Source of the DNA: Pseudomonas subflava
GTDB lineage: Bacteria; Pseudomonadota; Gammaproteobacteria; Pseudomonadales; Pseudomonadaceae
NCBI RefSeq assembly: GCF_023823685.1
Contig: NZ_JAMXBF010000013.1
Location: forward strand, 237,143 to 301,142
DNA length: 64,000 nt
Reading direction: 5' to 3'
This document shows positions 43,482-51,466 of this stretch, piece after piece. How positions within the stretch are numbered: position 1 is the stretch's first letter; each line of letters starts with the position of its first letter. A program made the translations under genes and the position numbers. The notes beneath the pieces are model-generated. The model was not told the DNA's origin, made no database searches, and saw nothing but the letters and a program-made list of their open reading frames with translations.

Positions 43482-46175
43482 ATGAAAAGCCATCCCGATG
43501 CCGCTAGCCGTCAGGCGGCCGAGGTTGTGACGCAGTTGCCAGTGCCTTCGCGCCTGGGCATGCTGCGCTTCGAACGTATTAATGAAGCTAGCTGGACCCT
43601 GCTGTTCCTCGATCCCGCCTGCGAACGCCGCTTCGGTGTCAGTGCCGGCGAACTCTGCGCCCTGCTCGACTCCCCCTACGCCAGCCTGATGGAACCCGAG
43701 GCGCGCTACCGCCTGCACGACGAGATCCAGCTGCAGCTGCTCAACGCCCAGCATTACTCGGTGCGCTACCGCCTGCACACGCCCAATGGCGCCCTGCACC
43801 TGCTGGAGATCGGTGAGACCTTCCAGCAGCGCGGCCGCTCGCTGCTGCGCGGCTACCTGCTGATCACCGCCGAGGCCGGCGAGAGCCTGGCCGAGCAGCG
43901 CCTTCAGGATCTGGAGGAGCAGAATACTAAGCTGCAGACGTCGCTGGAGCTGTACCAGCACTCGCAGGAAGAGCACCTGCAGCATCTGATTCGCTCGCGC
44001 GCCCAGCAGAGCCTGATCGTGCGCCTGGCGCGGCATCGCTACAGTGCGCTGGACCCGCTTCGCGAGGCCGCCGAATTGATCACCCAGGCCGCCTGCGAGG
44101 CCTACGACGTGGCCCGCGCCAGCATCTGGCACATCAATGGCGAGCGCCTGGAGCCGGTGGCCCTGTACCGCCGCGACATCGACCGCCACGAGCTGCCGGC
44201 GCCCATCGACGTCAGCCTGTTCCCGCGCTATCTGGAAGCCTTGCACAGCGGCCGCGCCATCGACGCCCACAACGCCCAGCGCGACCCGCGCACCAGCGAA
44301 CTCACCCGCGGCTATCTCAAACCCCAGGGCATCAGCGCCATGCTCGACGCCAGCATCCGCCTGGGCGGCGAAGTGGTCGGCGTGCTGTGCCTGGAACACA
44401 TCGGCCCGGCGCGCACTTGGCAGGCCGACGAGATCGGCTTCGCCGGCGAGCTGGCCGACCAGTTCGCCCAGGTCATGAGCAACCAGCAGCGCCGCGACGC
44501 CACCAGCGCGCTGTTCCTGTTCCAGCGCGCCGTGGAGCAGAGCGCCAGCGCCTTCCTGCTGTTCGACCGCGACGGCCTGGTGCAGTACGTCAACCCGAGC
44601 TTCACCTCGATCACCCAGTACGGCGCCGAGGAGGTGCAGGGCCGGCGCATCTCCCAGCTGCCGGCGCTGGAGAATCTCGGCGAACTGCTGTTCGACGCCC
44701 AGACCGGCCTGGCCGAGCGCAACAGCTGGCAGGGCGAGTTCCGCAGCCGGCGCAAGAACCTCGAGCCGTACTGGGGCCAGCTGTCGATCTCCAAGGTCTA
44801 CAACGACGACGGCGAGCTGACCCACTACATCGGCATCTACGAAGACGTCACCCAGAGCAAGCTGGCCCAGCAGCGCATCGAGCGCCTGGCCTACAGCGAC
44901 AACCTCACCGGCCTCGGCAACCGCCCCTACTTCATCCGCTGCCTGGAAGAGCGCTTCGCCCGCGCCGACGGTCAGGCCTTCAGCCTGCTGCTGGTGGACA
45001 TCGACAACTTCAAGCGGATCAACGACAGCCTCGGCCACCAGACCGGCGACAAGCTGCTGACCAACCTGGCCCGCCGCCTGCGCAACAGCCTGAGCCAGAA
45101 CACCAGCCTGGCGCGCTTCGCCAGCAACGAGTTCGCCGTGCTGCTGGACGGCGCCGACGAAAGCGCCGGCCAGCAGCTGGCCCAGGACCTGCTGTCGACC
45201 CTGGACAAGCCGCTGTTCGTCGACAACCAGCTGATCAGCGTCACCGGCTCGGTCGGCCTGGCCTGCGCGCCGGCGCATGGCGACGACCCGCATCTGCTGA
45301 TGAAGCACGCCGGCCTCGCCCTGCATAAGGCCAAGGCCAACGGCAAGCACCAGGTCCAGGTGTTCACCGAGGCGCTCAACGCCGAGGCCAACTACAAGCT
45401 GTTCGTCGAGAACAACCTGCGCCGCGCGCTGACCCAGAACGAGCTGGAGGTGTACTACCAGCCCAAGCTGTGCCTGCGCACCGGGCGCCTGCTCGGCCTC
45501 GAGGCGCTGCTGCGCTGGCAGCATCCGGAAAAGGGCATGATCAGCCCGGACCAGTTCATCAGCGTGGCCGAGGACACCGGCCTGATCATCCCCATCGGCA
45601 AATGGGTGGTACGCCAGGCGTGCCGCGCCAGCCTGGAGCTGACGGCGCTCGGCATGGGCCAGATCCAAGTGGCGATCAACCTCTCGGCCAAGCAGTTCAC
45701 CGACCCCGACCTGGTTGGCTCCATCGCCGCGATCCTCGAGGAAGAGCAGCTGCCGCCACACCTGCTGGAGCTGGAGCTGACCGAGAGCCTGCTGCTCGAA
45801 GGCAACGACACCACCCGCCAGCAGGTGACGCGCCTCAAGGCCCTGGGCCTGACCCTGGCGATGGACGACTTCGGCACCGGCTACTCGTCGCTGAGCTACC
45901 TGAAGAAATTCCCGATCGACGTGATCAAGATCGACCGCAGCTTCATCAAGGACATTCCGGAAAACCAGGACGACATGGAGATCACCTCGGCGGTGATCGC
46001 CATGGCCCGCAACCTCAAGCTCAAGGTGGTCGCCGAGGGCATCGAGACCGCCGCCCAGCTGGGTTTCCTGCGCCGCCAGCAATGCGATGTCGGCCAGGGC
46101 TACCTGTTCGACCGGCCGATCCCCGGCCGCGACCTGGTCGACCGCCTGCGCCGCTATCCCTGCCGCGGCGTCTAG
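43482..46175 (+). CDS. dipA: Cyclic-di-GMP phosphodiesterase DipA (sensor-GAF-PAS-GGDEF-EAL)
   Basis: 897 aa from ATG 43482 (MKSHPDAASRQ); ATG 43464 is also possible. Order: an N-terminal PAS-like region, a GAF domain (~185-345), a PAS domain (~350-470, ending GELTHYIGIYEDVTQSK), GGDEF-like ~475-640, EAL ~645-895. The GGDEF signature is ASNEF at residues 547-551, so no cyclase activity is expected; the domain may regulate. The EAL domain is intact: EALLRW at 674, NLSAKQF, DDFGTGYSSLSYL at 795, and KIDRSFI, predicting hydrolysis of c-di-GMP. In P. aeruginosa DipA affects dispersion and motility. Soluble, no membrane segment. Confidence 0.93.
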   Translation: MKSHPDAASRQAAEVVTQLPVPSRLGMLRFERINEASWTLLFLDPACERRFGVSAGELCALLDSPYASLMEPEARYRLHDEIQLQLLNAQHYSVRYRLHTPNGALHLLEIGETFQQRGRSLLRGYLLITAEAGESLAEQRLQDLEEQNTKLQTSLELYQHSQEEHLQHLIRSRAQQSLIVRLARHRYSALDPLREAAELITQAACEAYDVARASIWHINGERLEPVALYRRDIDRHELPAPIDVSLFPRYLEALHSGRAIDAHNAQRDPRTSELTRGYLKPQGISAMLDASIRLGGEVVGVLCLEHIGPARTWQADEIGFAGELADQFAQVMSNQQRRDATSALFLFQRAVEQSASAFLLFDRDGLVQYVNPSFTSITQYGAEEVQGRRISQLPALENLGELLFDAQTGLAERNSWQGEFRSRRKNLEPYWGQLSISKVYNDDGELTHYIGIYEDVTQSKLAQQRIERLAYSDNLTGLGNRPYFIRCLEERFARADGQAFSLLLVDIDNFKRINDSLGHQTGDKLLTNLARRLRNSLSQNTSLARFASNEFAVLLDGADESAGQQLAQDLLSTLDKPLFVDNQLISVTGSVGLACAPAHGDDPHLLMKHAGLALHKAKANGKHQVQVFTEALNAEANYKLFVENNLRRALTQNELEVYYQPKLCLRTGRLLGLEALLRWQHPEKGMISPDQFISVAEDTGLIIPIGKWVVRQACRASLELTALGMGQIQVAINLSAKQFTDPDLVGSIAAILEEEQLPPHLLELELTESLLLEGNDTTRQQVTRLKALGLTLAMDDFGTGYSSLSYLKKFPIDVIKIDRSFIKDIPENQDDMEITSAVIAMARNLKLKVVAEGIETAAQLGFLRRQQCDVGQGYLFDRPIPGRDLVDRLRRYPCRGV

Positions 46176-46285
46176 CCCTTGCCGCCGGATGAGGCGCTGT
46201 AATTTCCGCCCCGCCGCGACGTCTATCCATCACCCCCTGTCGGGGTAAGCTAGCCCTCTTCCTCATCGCTCAATGGGAAACGACC

Positions 46286-46933
46286 ATGGTCCTGCGTTCG
46301 CAAATCCTTGCCCACAAGCTCGAACTGCCCAGCGCCGAGCAGGCCCTGCCGGGCCGCGCCGAGAGCGTGCCGGTACCCGAGCGGCACCACGTCAACGGCA
46401 ACCCGCTCAAGCCACCGTTCCCCGCCGGCCTGCAGCAGGCGGTGTTCGGCCTCGGCTGTTTCTGGGGCGCCGAGCGGCGCTTCTGGCAGCAGGCGGGCGT
46501 CTGGAGCACCGCGGCGGGCTACGCCGGCGGTCACACGCCGAACCCCACCTACGAGGAAGTCTGCTCCGGCCTGACCGGGCATACCGAGGTGGTGCTGGTG
46601 GTGTTCGATCCGCAGCAGATCCGTTACGAAGACCTGCTGAAGGTGTTCTGGGAAGCGCACAACCCGACCCAGGGCATGCGCCAGGGCAACGACATCGGTA
46701 CCCAGTACCGCTCGGCCATCTACTGCTTCGACGCCGCCCAGCGCGCCGCGGCCGAGGCCAGCCAGGCGCGGTTCCAGGCCGAACTGGAAAGGGCCGGACT
46801 GGGCCCCATCACCACCGAGATCGCCGATGCGCCGGCCTTTTACTATGCCGAGCCCTATCACCAGCAGTATCTGGCGAAGAACCCCGGCGGCTACTGCGGC
46901 CTGGGCGGCACCGGGGTGTGCCTGCCGGCCTGA
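46286..46933 (+). CDS. msrA: Peptide-methionine (S)-S-oxide reductase MsrA
   Basis: 215 aa. Repairs oxidised methionine in proteins with thioredoxin as donor. The catalytic motif FGLGCFWGAERRFW has the active Cys at residue 58. Other family features: GYAGGHTPNPTYEEVCSGLT, GHTEVVLVVFDP, WEAHNPTQGMRQGNDIGTQY, and the resolving cysteines near the C-terminus (GGYCGLGGTGVCLPA). The N-terminal extension of ~50 residues before the core domain is the form seen in E. coli and Pseudomonas. Confidence 0.97.
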   Translation: MVLRSQILAHKLELPSAEQALPGRAESVPVPERHHVNGNPLKPPFPAGLQQAVFGLGCFWGAERRFWQQAGVWSTAAGYAGGHTPNPTYEEVCSGLTGHTEVVLVVFDPQQIRYEDLLKVFWEAHNPTQGMRQGNDIGTQYRSAIYCFDAAQRAAAEASQARFQAELERAGLGPITTEIADAPAFYYAEPYHQQYLAKNPGGYCGLGGTGVCLPA

Positions 46934-46996
46934 GGGGGAACCTCCGCCGCGCGGCGGGGGTCGACCCCATACAGCCTTGAATTCGGAGCCATCGCC

Positions 46997-47194
46997 ATGG
47001 AGCTCAGCAGCATCGCCAGCGCCGTGTCCAACGCCAACGCCGCCCAGGCCGCGGCGATGGCTTCGGTACTGCTGTTGAAAAAGACCCTGGACCTGCAGTC
47101 GGAGACCGCCATCGGCATGATCCAGGCGATCCCGCAGGTCACCCCGCCGAGCAATCCGCCGCACCTGGGCAATTCGATAGACGTGATGGCCTAG
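46997..47194 (+). CDS. YjfB-family putative motility protein, small
   Basis: 65 aa: MELSSIASAVSNANAAQAAA and then VLLLKKTLDLQSETAIGMIQ. This matches the short YjfB family (a helix with an internal L-K-K-x-L/M-D motif, proline-rich tail), described as putative motility proteins, found in flagellated bacteria. The role is unknown. A GGAGCC site lies ~7 nt before the ATG. It starts 63 nt after msrA and could be read through from it. Confidence 0.75.
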   Translation: MELSSIASAVSNANAAQAAAMASVLLLKKTLDLQSETAIGMIQAIPQVTPPSNPPHLGNSIDVMA

Positions 47195-47200
47195 CGCCGA

Positions 47201-47656
47201 TCAGTCCAGCGGCCGCCACTCCCGATTGAGCCGCTCCAGAATGCGCCGCAACTCGCCCGCATCCTCCGCCCCCAGCACCTGCGCCAGCTGCGCCTCGGCC
47301 TGTGCCGAGAGCTGCAGTGCGCGGGCGTAGAGCGCCTCGCCGCGCTCGGTGAGACGCACGCGCTTGGCCCGGCCATCGTCCGGATCGGCCTCGGTCAGCA
47401 GATAGCCCAGCTCGTGCAGCTGCTCCACCAGATAGGCCATGCTCTGCTTGGTCATGCCGGCGGCGGCGGCCAGTTCGACTACCCGGCTGCCGCCGGGCGC
47501 GATATGGCGCAGCACCGCGCTGTGGGTCAGGCGCACGCCGGGGAATTCTTCGCCCAGGCGGCCATAGAGCCAGGCGGCCAGCTGTTCGTAGGGCAGGCGC
47601 AGGAGCGCGCCGAGGGTCTTGCGCAGGGGATCGACGGTCATGGCGGCAGCTTGCAT
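47201..47656 (-). CDS. MarR-family transcriptional regulator
   Basis: 151 aa (146 if translation starts at ATG 47641). The winged helix-turn-helix is visible: LTHSAVLRHIAPGGSRVVEL, AAAAGMTKQSMAYLVEQLHE as the recognition helix, and the wing ADPDDGRAKRVRLTERG. N- and C-terminal helices would form the dimer. It is divergent from an NTF2-like gene 57 nt away, with a nested palindrome between, so it most likely represses that gene and itself, released by an unknown ligand. Confidence 0.88.
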   Translation of the reverse strand: MQAAAMTVDPLRKTLGALLRLPYEQLAAWLYGRLGEEFPGVRLTHSAVLRHIAPGGSRVVELAAAAGMTKQSMAYLVEQLHELGYLLTEADPDDGRAKRVRLTERGEALYARALQLSAQAEAQLAQVLGAEDAGELRRILERLNREWRPLD

Positions 47657-47659
47657 TTT

Positions 47660-47698
47660 AGTCAGTCTATATGTCTATTATAGACAGACAAACTGACT
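47660..47698. promoter_or_regulatory. Nested palindrome, likely MarR operator
   Basis: Inner perfect palindrome TGTCTATTATAGACA (47672-47686) with outer arms AGTCAGT (47660-47666) and ACTGACT (47692-47698). The inner one contains TATAAT on the minus strand (47682-47677), a consensus -10 that would start the MarR transcript about 14 nt before its first ATG. Binding by the repressor would block this promoter. Confidence 0.6.
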
Positions 47699-47712
47699 TA
47701 TTTGGAGATTTC

Positions 47713-48108
47713 ATGGACAGCATCGCCCGCAACCTCGAGGTCGTCGACTGCCACATCCGCGGCGAGGCCCAGGACGTCGACTCGGTTCTCGACCTGTATA
47801 CCGACGACATCGTCATGAGCATTCCCGGTCGCGGCATCGAGCTGCACGGCAAGGCGCCGATTCGCGCCATGTACCTGCGCCTGTTCGGCGCCATGCGCGA
47901 TATCGAGCTGCAGCCGCTGGACCGCTTCGCCACCGCGGACCGCGTGGTGGACGACATGCGCGTGCGCCTGACCATCGCCGGCGACGGTATCGACAACTGC
48001 CCGCTGCCGGTCGGCAGCCGCGCGGAGCTGCGGCTGGTGCATCACTTCCAGATGCGCGACGGGCTGATCGCCCGCGAAGAGGTGTTCGAGGTGTGGAAGG
48101 CGCTTTGA
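47713..48108 (+). CDS. SnoaL/NTF2-like protein
   Basis: 131 aa. ATG 47713 follows TTTGGAGAT with good spacing; a longer frame starting at 47671 would lie inside the operator. The NTF2-like cone fold is suggested by VDCHIRGEAQDVDSVLDLYTDD, IPGRGIELHGKAPIRAMY, and LVHHFQMRDGLIAREEVFEVW. Such proteins are small-molecule isomerases, hydrolases or binding proteins; the substrate is unknown. Divergent from a MarR regulator, which suggests it handles the same ligand that controls the regulator. Confidence 0.78.
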   Translation: MDSIARNLEVVDCHIRGEAQDVDSVLDLYTDDIVMSIPGRGIELHGKAPIRAMYLRLFGAMRDIELQPLDRFATADRVVDDMRVRLTIAGDGIDNCPLPVGSRAELRLVHHFQMRDGLIAREEVFEVWKAL

Positions 48109-48166
48109 ACCGCGCCCCGGCCGAACGGCGGCGGAAGCAGTCCGCCGCCATCGGAGAATCACCGGA

Positions 48167-49756
48167 TCAGAGCGCCGCGCCGGCCATCACCGCTTCCGGC
48201 TGCACCGGCATATGCAGCAGCTGCAGACGCTCGCTGCTGTAGGCGCGGATGCGGTTGGTCAGCTCGATGTCGTCGTTCAGCTTCTGCCCGTAGGAGGGAA
48301 TGATCTCCTTCAGGCGCGCCTGCCATTCGGCCGAGGCGACCTTCTGCGCGAAGTTCTTCTCCAGCACCGAGAGCATGATCGGCGCGGCGGTCGAGGCACC
48401 CGGCGAGGCGCCCAGCAGCGCGGCGATGCTGCCGTCGGCGGAGCTCACCACCTCGGTTCCGAACTGCAGCACGCCGCCGTGCTCTTCGCTCCGCTTGATG
48501 ATCTGCACGCGCTGACCGGCGGTGATCAGCTCCCAGTCCTCGTCACGCGCCTCGGGGAAGTAGTCGCGCAGGGCGTTCATGCGGTCCTCGTCGCTGAGCA
48601 TCAGCTGGCCGACCAGGTACTGGGTCAGGTCCATGTTGTCCCAGCCGGCGTGCATCATCGGGCCGACATTGTCGGTACTGACCGAGGCGAACAGGTCCCA
48701 CAGCGAACCGTGCTTGAGGAACTTGCTGGAGAAGGTGGCGAAGGGTCCGAACAGCAGCACCTTCTGGCCGTCGATCACGCGGGTGTCGAGGTGCGGCACC
48801 GACATGGGCGGCGAGCCGACCGACGCCTTGCCGTACAGCTTGGCCTGGTGCTGGGCGACGATTTCCGGGTTCTTGGTCAGCAGGAATTGGCCACCGACCG
48901 GGAAGCCGGCATAGCCCTCGGCCTCGTCGATACCGGACTTCTGCAGCAGGGTCAGGGCGGCGCCACCGGCACCGATGAAGACGAACTTGGCGTTGACCGT
49001 GGTTTCCTTCTCGCCGTCGGCGAGGTCGGCGACCACCACGTTCCAGCTGCCGTCTTCGCTGCGCTTGAGATCGCGCACTTCATGGCGCAGGTGCAGCGCC
49101 ACGCCGTCGCGCTGGGTCAGCGAGTCGACCAGCTGGCGGGTGATCTCACCGAAGTTGACGTCGGTACCGATCGGCATGCGCGTGGCGGCGATCTTCTGCG
49201 CCGGGTCGCGGCCGTTCATCGCCAGCGGCACCCACCGGGCAATCTGCGCCGGATCCTCGGAGTACTCCATGCCGCGGAACAACGGGCTGTGCTGCAGCGC
49301 CGCATGGCGCTTCTTCAGGAACTCGACGTCCGCCTCGCCCCAGACCACGCTCATGTGCGGCACGTTGTTGATGAAGGACTTGGGCTCCTTCAGCACGCCC
49401 TGCTCGACCTGGTGCGCCCAGAACTGCCGGGAGATCTCGAAGGCCTCGTTGACGTTGAGCGCCTTCTTGATGTCGATGCCGCCGTCGTCGGTCTCCGGCG
49501 TGTAGTTCAGCTCGCAGAATGCCGCGTGGCCGGTGCCGGCGTTGTTCCACGGGTTGGAGCTCTCGTTGGCGACCTGTTCCATGCGCTCGTAGATGTCGAT
49601 GGTCCAGCCCGGCTCGAGCTCTTTCAGGTAGGTGCCGAGGGTGGCGCTCATGACGCCGCCGCCGATCAGCAGCACGTCGACGCTGCGCTCAGGCTTGGGC
49701 GGCTCCGAGCAGCCGACCGCGGCCAGGCAGGCGAGTATCAGTAACAGTTTTCTCAT
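48167..49756 (-). CDS. mqo: Malate:quinone oxidoreductase with lipobox-like N-terminus
   Basis: 529 aa. FAD enzyme oxidising malate to oxaloacetate and passing electrons to quinone, a membrane-bound bypass of malate dehydrogenase. Features: VDVLLIGGGVMSATLGTYL (FAD), NNAGTGHAAFCELNYTP, FVFIGAGGAALTLLQKSG, GYAGFPVGGQFLL, and LLGASPGASTAAPIMLSVLE, all Mqo hallmarks. ATG 49756 is used because GGA lies 9 nt upstream. Unusually the N-terminus is KLLLILACLAAVGCSEPPKP, which fits the lipoprotein signal pattern with Cys as the lipidated residue; classical Mqo is cytoplasmic-peripheral. Divergent from the HD-GYP gene. Confidence 0.93.
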   Translation of the reverse strand: MRKLLLILACLAAVGCSEPPKPERSVDVLLIGGGVMSATLGTYLKELEPGWTIDIYERMEQVANESSNPWNNAGTGHAAFCELNYTPETDDGGIDIKKALNVNEAFEISRQFWAHQVEQGVLKEPKSFINNVPHMSVVWGEADVEFLKKRHAALQHSPLFRGMEYSEDPAQIARWVPLAMNGRDPAQKIAATRMPIGTDVNFGEITRQLVDSLTQRDGVALHLRHEVRDLKRSEDGSWNVVVADLADGEKETTVNAKFVFIGAGGAALTLLQKSGIDEAEGYAGFPVGGQFLLTKNPEIVAQHQAKLYGKASVGSPPMSVPHLDTRVIDGQKVLLFGPFATFSSKFLKHGSLWDLFASVSTDNVGPMMHAGWDNMDLTQYLVGQLMLSDEDRMNALRDYFPEARDEDWELITAGQRVQIIKRSEEHGGVLQFGTEVVSSADGSIAALLGASPGASTAAPIMLSVLEKNFAQKVASAEWQARLKEIIPSYGQKLNDDIELTNRIRAYSSERLQLLHMPVQPEAVMAGAAL

Positions 49757-50115
49757 GGTGAACATTCCGGTTGCAGAGGCAAGGCGAATCGGGAGCCCCG
49801 CCGCGGCTGTACGCCTGCGACGGGCATGTGAACGATTCGAGGGGGATACAGCGACAGACCGTCCAGTCGGTTGACCGCCAGACTGGCCTGGAGTGAAGTC
49901 TTTTGCCGCGATAAGCAGACAAAAGGTCGCGCAGCCTTTAGCAAATCCGATGCCTGCCGCGCCGAGCCGCGTGGCATCGGGCCCGCCGGCCGTTCCTGTC
50001 GGCGAAACCGGAGGATTTTCGCCAGCGCAGCGGCGACATTCCGCCAATCGGGCGACCTGACGTCGGCAGGCGCCTGGCGCTAGACTGCAGGCAAAGAGCC
50101 ATCTACAGGACCGGC
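49757..50115. other. 359-bp intergenic region between mqo and the HD-GYP gene
   Basis: No gene that I can support. It carries the divergent 5' regions of both neighbours. A short inverted pair CTTTTG / CAAAAG spans 49901-49924. A candidate promoter for the HD-GYP gene is listed separately. Short reading frames here lack ribosome binding sites and recognisable protein features. Confidence 0.6.
50057..50086 (+). promoter_or_regulatory. Candidate promoter of the HD-GYP gene
   Basis: CTGACG (50057-50062), 18-bp spacer, TAGACT (50081-50086), about 30 bp before the ATG. Both hexamers match consensus at four of six positions. Confidence 0.35.
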
Positions 50116-51372
50116 ATGTCGGCCACTACCCTCTACATCTCCCCCGAGCAGCTGTGTGTCGGCCTCTACGTCCACCTGGACCTGAGCTGGTGGGAGCACA
50201 ACTTCGCCTTCAGCAATTTCAAGATCAAGGACGAGGCCCAGCTGCAGGCGCTGCGCGAGCTGGGCCTGAGCCAGCTGCGCTACGACCCGGCGCGCAGCGA
50301 CTGCCCGCCGCTGCCCCTGCCGGCGGCCGAACCGCAGGTGGTGGTCGAGGAACCGGCCAAGCCCAGCCCCGAGGAACAGGCGCGCCAGGCCCGCGCCGCC
50401 AAGCTGAGCGTGCTGCGCAAGCGTCTGGCCGAAGTGGACCGCACCTTCGTCCAGGCCAGCCAGCGGGTGAAATCGCTCAACCAGGTGCTGCGCAACCAGC
50501 CCGAGGAAGCGCTCAAACTCGCAGGCGAAGTGGTGCGCGAGCTGGTCGACGCGCTGCTCGGCGAGGACGGCGCGGCGCTGCACAGCATCAATGGCAAGGC
50601 GGCCGATGACGCCTACTTCCACTCGCTCAACGTCACCGTACTGTCGCTGATGCTCGGCCGCCAACTCGGCTTCGATAGCGAGGCCTGCCACAGCCTCGGG
50701 CTCGGCGCGCTGCTGCACGACATAGGCAAGCTGGACGTGCCCAGCAAGGTGCTGCTCAAGCCCGCGCCGCTGACGCGCGCCGAACAGCAGTTCAAGCAGA
50801 TGCACGTGGACTTCGGCGTGCGCCGCGGTCACGCCCTGATGCTCGACGACGAGGTGTTGCGCGTCATCCAGGAGCACCACGAACATTGCGACGGCAGTGG
50901 CTATCCCAAGGGCCTGCACGAAGCCGCCATCGGCCGACTGAGCCGGGTGGTGTGCATCGCCAACACCTTCGACAACCTGTGCAACCCGCTCGACCCGCGC
51001 GACGGCCTCAGCCCCCACGAGGCCCTGGCGCTGATGTTCAAGCAGCAGCGCGAGCGTTTCGACGACGTGGCGCTGAAGGCCTTCATCCGCTGCATGGGTG
51101 TGTACCCGCCGGGCAGTCTGGTGCAGCTGGACGACGACCGCTACGCCCTGGTGCTGGCCATGCACCCGAGCCTGCCGCTGAGGCCGACGCTGATCCTCTA
51201 TGAGCCGAGCGTGCCCAAGAGCGAGGCACTGATCCTCAACCTCGAGCAGGAGCCCAACCTCGCCATCGCCCGCAGCCTGCGGCCCGCGCAGCTGCCGGCC
51301 GAGGCGCTGGAATACCTCAACCCGCGCCAGCAGCTGACCTACTACGTCGACCCACGCCAACGCGGAAAATAA
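50116..51372 (+). CDS. HD-GYP domain c-di-GMP phosphodiesterase (DUF3391 type)
   Basis: 418 aa. The N-terminal ~120 residues match the DUF3391 layout (ISPEQLCVGLYVHLDLSWWEHNF), often found before HD-GYP domains. The HD-GYP domain covers ~145-320: DAYFHSLNVTVLSLMLGRQL, LGLGALLHDIGKLDVPSK with the HD pair near residue 201, QEHHEHCDGSGYPKGL with the GYP motif near 260, and RVVCIANTFDNLCN. All metal and GYP residues are present, predicting active hydrolysis of c-di-GMP. No signal or membrane segment, no receiver domain. Similar in layout to P. aeruginosa PA4108. Confidence 0.92.
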   Translation: MSATTLYISPEQLCVGLYVHLDLSWWEHNFAFSNFKIKDEAQLQALRELGLSQLRYDPARSDCPPLPLPAAEPQVVVEEPAKPSPEEQARQARAAKLSVLRKRLAEVDRTFVQASQRVKSLNQVLRNQPEEALKLAGEVVRELVDALLGEDGAALHSINGKAADDAYFHSLNVTVLSLMLGRQLGFDSEACHSLGLGALLHDIGKLDVPSKVLLKPAPLTRAEQQFKQMHVDFGVRRGHALMLDDEVLRVIQEHHEHCDGSGYPKGLHEAAIGRLSRVVCIANTFDNLCNPLDPRDGLSPHEALALMFKQQRERFDDVALKAFIRCMGVYPPGSLVQLDDDRYALVLAMHPSLPLRPTLILYEPSVPKSEALILNLEQEPNLAIARSLRPAQLPAEALEYLNPRQQLTYYVDPRQRGK

Positions 51373-51466
51373 CCGGGCCTCTCCCCGCCACGCGGTCGCC
51401 CGCCTACACTCTGCCAACGCTCGCCGCCAACCCGCGCTCGCCGCCAACAAGAAGTAGAACCGGCCC

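Noticed and set aside
43437..46082. An 881-codon open frame antisense to dipA
   Set aside because: The sense strand encodes clear GAF, PAS, GGDEF and EAL domains; the antisense product shows no domain and is an artefact of high G+C codon bias.
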